The position numbers and the translations under genes are program-made. Source: Methanomassiliicoccaceae archaeon (GTDB lineage: Archaea > Thermoplasmatota > Thermoplasmata > Methanomassiliicoccales > Methanomethylophilaceae). From it: 17,278 nucleotides of DNA. The stretch is from contig WRKC01000096.1 of the NCBI GenBank assembly GCA_009778275.1, positions 1 to 17,278 of the forward strand, given 5' to 3'. Below, one piece after another: positions 15,206 through 17,278 of the stretch (position 1 is the stretch's first letter; every line of letters starts with the position of its first letter). Below the pieces are notes generated by a model. The model worked only from the letters and a program-made list of their open reading frames with translations, ran no database searches and had not been told where the DNA came from.

Positions 15206-15490
15206 TCACAGCGTTAAGATGTTGGAGGAACCCTTGTCGATGACCGCCAGGGCCGATACGGAGAAGGGTTTTCCGCAGAGGGCGCCCAACTCCATGTTGT
15301 TACCCTCATACACGTGCACCTTCACGTTGATGTCCCCTGTCAGCATCTCGCTGGGGCAGTTTCTGGACAGGATGACCATCTGCGCCTTTCCCGCCTTTAT
15401 TGCTTTCTCTGTCTGGTCAACCCCGAACTCTACCTTACCGGTGGTGATCGCGGCCTTCAATGCTCTACTTATATCGATTTTCTCGCTCAT
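15206..15490 (-). CDS. rpl30e: Large ribosomal subunit protein eL30
   Basis: eL30 is a small alpha/beta RNA-binding protein of the L7Ae superfamily in the archaeal large ribosomal subunit. The 94-residue product is typical: MSEKIDISRALKAAITTGKV, then QTEKAIKAGKAQMVILSRNC, VHVYEGNNMELGALCGKPF and a C-terminal VSALAVIDKG. The ATG overlaps the rpoA2 stop (ATGA at 15487-15490), with GGGGGAG about 5 nt upstream inside rpoA2. The gene's place between rpoA2 and nusA is the classic archaeal order. Confidence 0.95.
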   Translation of the reverse strand: MSEKIDISRALKAAITTGKVEFGVDQTEKAIKAGKAQMVILSRNCPSEMLTGDINVKVHVYEGNNMELGALCGKPFSVSALAVIDKGSSNILTL

Positions 15491-16923
15491 TCTTTCTCCC
15501 CCTTCTTGGGTGTGTAAATAAGGTTTACTGCGCCGGTTCCCAATGTCACCGGCTGTCCGACTATGATGTTCTCAGTCACTCCTTCGAGGCTGTCGACCTC
15601 TCCCACCATCGCCGCATGCAGAAGATGCGCCGCGGTGATCTCGAAGGCCGCCCTTGCAAGGACCGAGGATTTCTTGCCCGATACTCCGTGCCTTCCGATC
15701 GCTTTGACCTGGCCGTCGTTGGTCATCAGGTCCGCGACCAGCATGATGTGTCTGATATCCACATCCAGGCCGGCCTCTCCCAGTGTTCCTTTCGCTTCCT
15801 GTATGATGGAGTTCCTTGCCGCCTCTATGCCGAGAACGTCCGCCACCTCCAGGATGCTGTTGGTCATGACCTTGTTGGCGTTCACGCCCTCTATCTTGAG
15901 TACTTCCTTGAGGTTGCTGCCTTCAGTGATGATCTTCCAAGAGCCCCCCACTTTGCTGAGGACCGCTCTGGTTATTCCGTCTATGCCTTTTATCTTGGCG
16001 CCTTTGACGGCGTCGTACATCACCTGCAGCTTCTTGTACGATGGCTCGTCCGAAGTGATCACGATCTGGAAGTCCGCGACCTTGACCATGCCGCGGACCG
16101 CCTTTACTTTGTTGAGTTTCTCGACGATGTCGTCCGTGTCCAGGCCGCGCTGCGCCATTTTCCTGGTGTTCGGGGTGATCACGAGCCTCATATTGGTGAT
16201 GTCCGTTTCCACCGAAGCTATGTCCAGCAGCGAAGTTGCCTCGATCTCCGACGCTACGTGCCTGGCGACGCTCTCGTCCTCTGCGGCGATGCCTATCAGA
16301 GGTATCTCCATGGACGGCGTGCTGGGCACCCGTCTCGCATCGACTATCTCGATCAGCCTCGGAAGGCCCTGTGTGACGTTTATGTTCGCGACACCGGCGT
16401 AGTGGAAGGTACGCATGTTCATCTGCGTACCCGGTTCTCCCAGCGAGTGGGCCGCCATGACCCCGGTGGACTCGTTCTTGTCCATCAGGTGCGAAGTGTA
16501 CATACGGTTGGCGGTGGATATCAATTTCTCATAGATCTCATCGCTCAAATCCGCCTTCTCTATCACGCTGGCTATGTCGGCTATTATTTTCATCGGGAGG
16601 AAGATCCCGAGCCTGTCCGCCACATCCCTCAGTTTGGTCTCGGCCTGACTGAAGGTGCGGATGCGGAACACTTCTTCCATGGGCTCGCTCTTCGGCTCCG
16701 GGATCGTCTTCTTGCTCTTTGCCGGTACGGCCCTGGTAGTGCGCTTGCCTATCTTGGACAAAGCGGACTCCGCCGCCTCCTCAGATAGACCCAGCTCGAT
16801 AAGTTCCTCGACACTCGCCGCGGATATCGCGCTGAGGGTGTTGTACTTGGAGAGGAGGAGTTCCGCCACCTCTTCGCTGATGTCCCTGTTGACCAGCGCC
16901 TTTAGGGTGTCTTTTTTAGCCAT
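15487..16923 (-). CDS. rpoA2: DNA-directed RNA polymerase subunit A'' (Rpo1C) with N-terminal extension
   Basis: A'' is the C-terminal part of the split archaeal largest RNA polymerase subunit and carries the trigger loop and jaw. From ATG 16923 it has 478 residues, against the roughly 380-400 I expect. The trigger-loop segment GEPGTQMNMRTFHYAG (162-177), followed by LPRLIEIVDAR, identifies it. The C-terminal RHGVSGKKSSVLARAAFEIT is also typical. The extra length is at the N-terminus: residues 1-60 (DISEEVAELLLSKYNTLSAI... EELIELGLSEEAAESALSKI) look like a helix-hairpin-helix module, followed by a basic, proline-rich linker (61-82). Core positions differ slightly from consensus (AAHSLGEPG for AAQSIGEPG; QMNMRT for QMTMRT). 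The start is set by GGAGGTGA 5 nt upstream. It follows rpoA1 by 1 nt. Confidence 0.95.
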   Translation of the reverse strand: MAKKDTLKALVNRDISEEVAELLLSKYNTLSAISAASVEELIELGLSEEAAESALSKIGKRTTRAVPAKSKKTIPEPKSEPMEEVFRIRTFSQAETKLRDVADRLGIFLPMKIIADIASVIEKADLSDEIYEKLISTANRMYTSHLMDKNESTGVMAAHSLGEPGTQMNMRTFHYAGVANINVTQGLPRLIEIVDARRVPSTPSMEIPLIGIAAEDESVARHVASEIEATSLLDIASVETDITNMRLVITPNTRKMAQRGLDTDDIVEKLNKVKAVRGMVKVADFQIVITSDEPSYKKLQVMYDAVKGAKIKGIDGITRAVLSKVGGSWKIITEGSNLKEVLKIEGVNANKVMTNSILEVADVLGIEAARNSIIQEAKGTLGEAGLDVDIRHIMLVADLMTNDGQVKAIGRHGVSGKKSSVLARAAFEITAAHLLHAAMVGEVDSLEGVTENIIVGQPVTLGTGAVNLIYTPKKGEKE

Positions 16924-16924
16924 T

Positions 16925-17278
16925 TCACTCACCTCCGCCTTCGAAGTCGGTATCGAGGTCGTCGTATTCTTCCCCTTCCTCTTCTTCGACGTACTCCATC
17001 TCATCCTTTTCTCTGGATCCGTAATCCTCTCCGGTATCGAGGTCATCCACGCGCAGGAGTGTATCGGCATCGTCGCCGAGCACTTCCGCGAAGAGGTCGT
17101 CGAGGTCTATCGCCTTGCCCCTTACCGTCCTGGACGGGTCCACCCCGTCCTCTCCGTATTTGAATTGTATGACCGTCCCCACTGTGTTCCTGACCGTCCC
17201 GTCGGATGTCAGCTTCAGGTCCTCCAGGGCGGAGACCAGCCTCCTCTGCATGTAACCCGACCTGGATGTCCTTACCGC
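16925..17278 (-). CDS. rpoA1: DNA-directed RNA polymerase subunit A' (Rpo1N), C-terminal end only
   Basis: The right window edge cuts this gene; 117 C-terminal codons are visible. The first residues, AVRTSRSGYMQRRLVSALED, and IQFKYGEDGVDPSR are the conserved end of the A' subunit near the bridge-helix region, so the identity is secure. After the normal end the product has a strongly acidic tail: about 20 of the last 39 residues are Asp or Glu, including YVEEEEGEEYDDLDTDFE, ending EGGGE. The TGA stop is 1 nt before the rpoA2 ATG. rpoB and rpoH are expected further upstream, outside the window. Confidence 0.95.
   Translation of the reverse strand, partial: AVRTSRSGYMQRRLVSALEDLKLTSDGTVRNTVGTVIQFKYGEDGVDPSRTVRGKAIDLDDLFAEVLGDDADTLLRVDDLDTGEDYGSREKDEMEYVEEEEGEEYDDLDTDFEGGGE
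16929..16936 (-). promoter_or_regulatory. Strong Shine-Dalgarno for rpoA2
   Basis: The minus strand reads GGAGGTGA, a full match to the archaeal 16S 3' end, 5 nt before the rpoA2 ATG. It lies in the last codons of rpoA1 and so decides the start at 16923 against in-frame upstream ATGs such as 17070. Confidence 0.85.

Noticed and set aside
15460..16788. A 442-codon open frame on the plus strand opposite rpoA2.
   Set aside because: It is antisense to a certain gene, its product is rich in Arg, His and Asp in an unordered way, and it has no motif or start signal. It is a shadow of codon bias in rpoA2.
16924..17070. An upstream in-frame start for rpoA2 giving 527 residues.
   Set aside because: It would overlap rpoA1 by about 145 bp, and the extra translation is Ser/Thr/Lys-rich shadow sequence. 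GGAGGTGA sits exactly before the ATG at 16923.

Overview
The window looks like a chromosomal segment of a euryarchaeal methanogen, most likely of the order Methanomassiliicoccales (class Thermoplasmata). The evidence is archaeal-only genes (gatD/gatE, split rpoA1/rpoA2 with eL30 and archaeal nusA, an archaeal translin), moderate-to-high GC, and stop codons that are 12 TGA, 1 TAA and 0 TAG. Avoiding TAG suits a pyrrolysine-encoding methanogen. The genus cannot be set from this window alone.

Layout. (1) Positions 1-2904, minus strand: gatD and gatE, the tRNA-dependent amidotransferase that makes Gln-tRNA(Gln). gatE is cut by the left edge. (2) Positions 2975-6345, plus strand: hypB (nickel-insertion GTPase), purD, truA and a translin homologue, tightly packed and probably one operon. 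(3) A hairpin at 6357-6377 separates this operon from a convergent minus-strand pair (6367-12845): a 1896-residue STT3/AglB-like membrane protein and a translationally coupled 263-residue CARDB-like membrane protein. (4) pyrF (minus) and a COG2108-type radical SAM gene (plus) are divergent, with 23 bp between their start codons. (5) Positions 14772-17278, minus strand: 3' end of rpoA1, then rpoA2, rpl30e and nusA, the archaeal transcription-ribosome operon, ending after nusA instead of continuing into rps12/rps7.

Most genes are housekeeping. The most unusual locus is the STT3-like gene. It has an oligosaccharyltransferase fold, including a recognisable soluble core domain, but reads WFGHS where the near-universal WWDYG acceptor-binding motif should be. 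It also lacks an Asp in the first external loop, and carries about 1000 extra residues of repeated beta-sandwich modules ending in a C-terminal membrane anchor. With its small CARDB partner it could be a divergent glycosyltransferase, an inactive scaffold, or a structural cell-surface protein. A second oddity is the rpoA1/rpoA2 junction, where A' ends in a very acidic tail and A'' begins with an extra helix-hairpin-helix-like module.

Every base lies in or close to a gene, and no gene-free stretch exceeds 100 bp. I saw no tRNA, rRNA, CRISPR array or insertion sequence.
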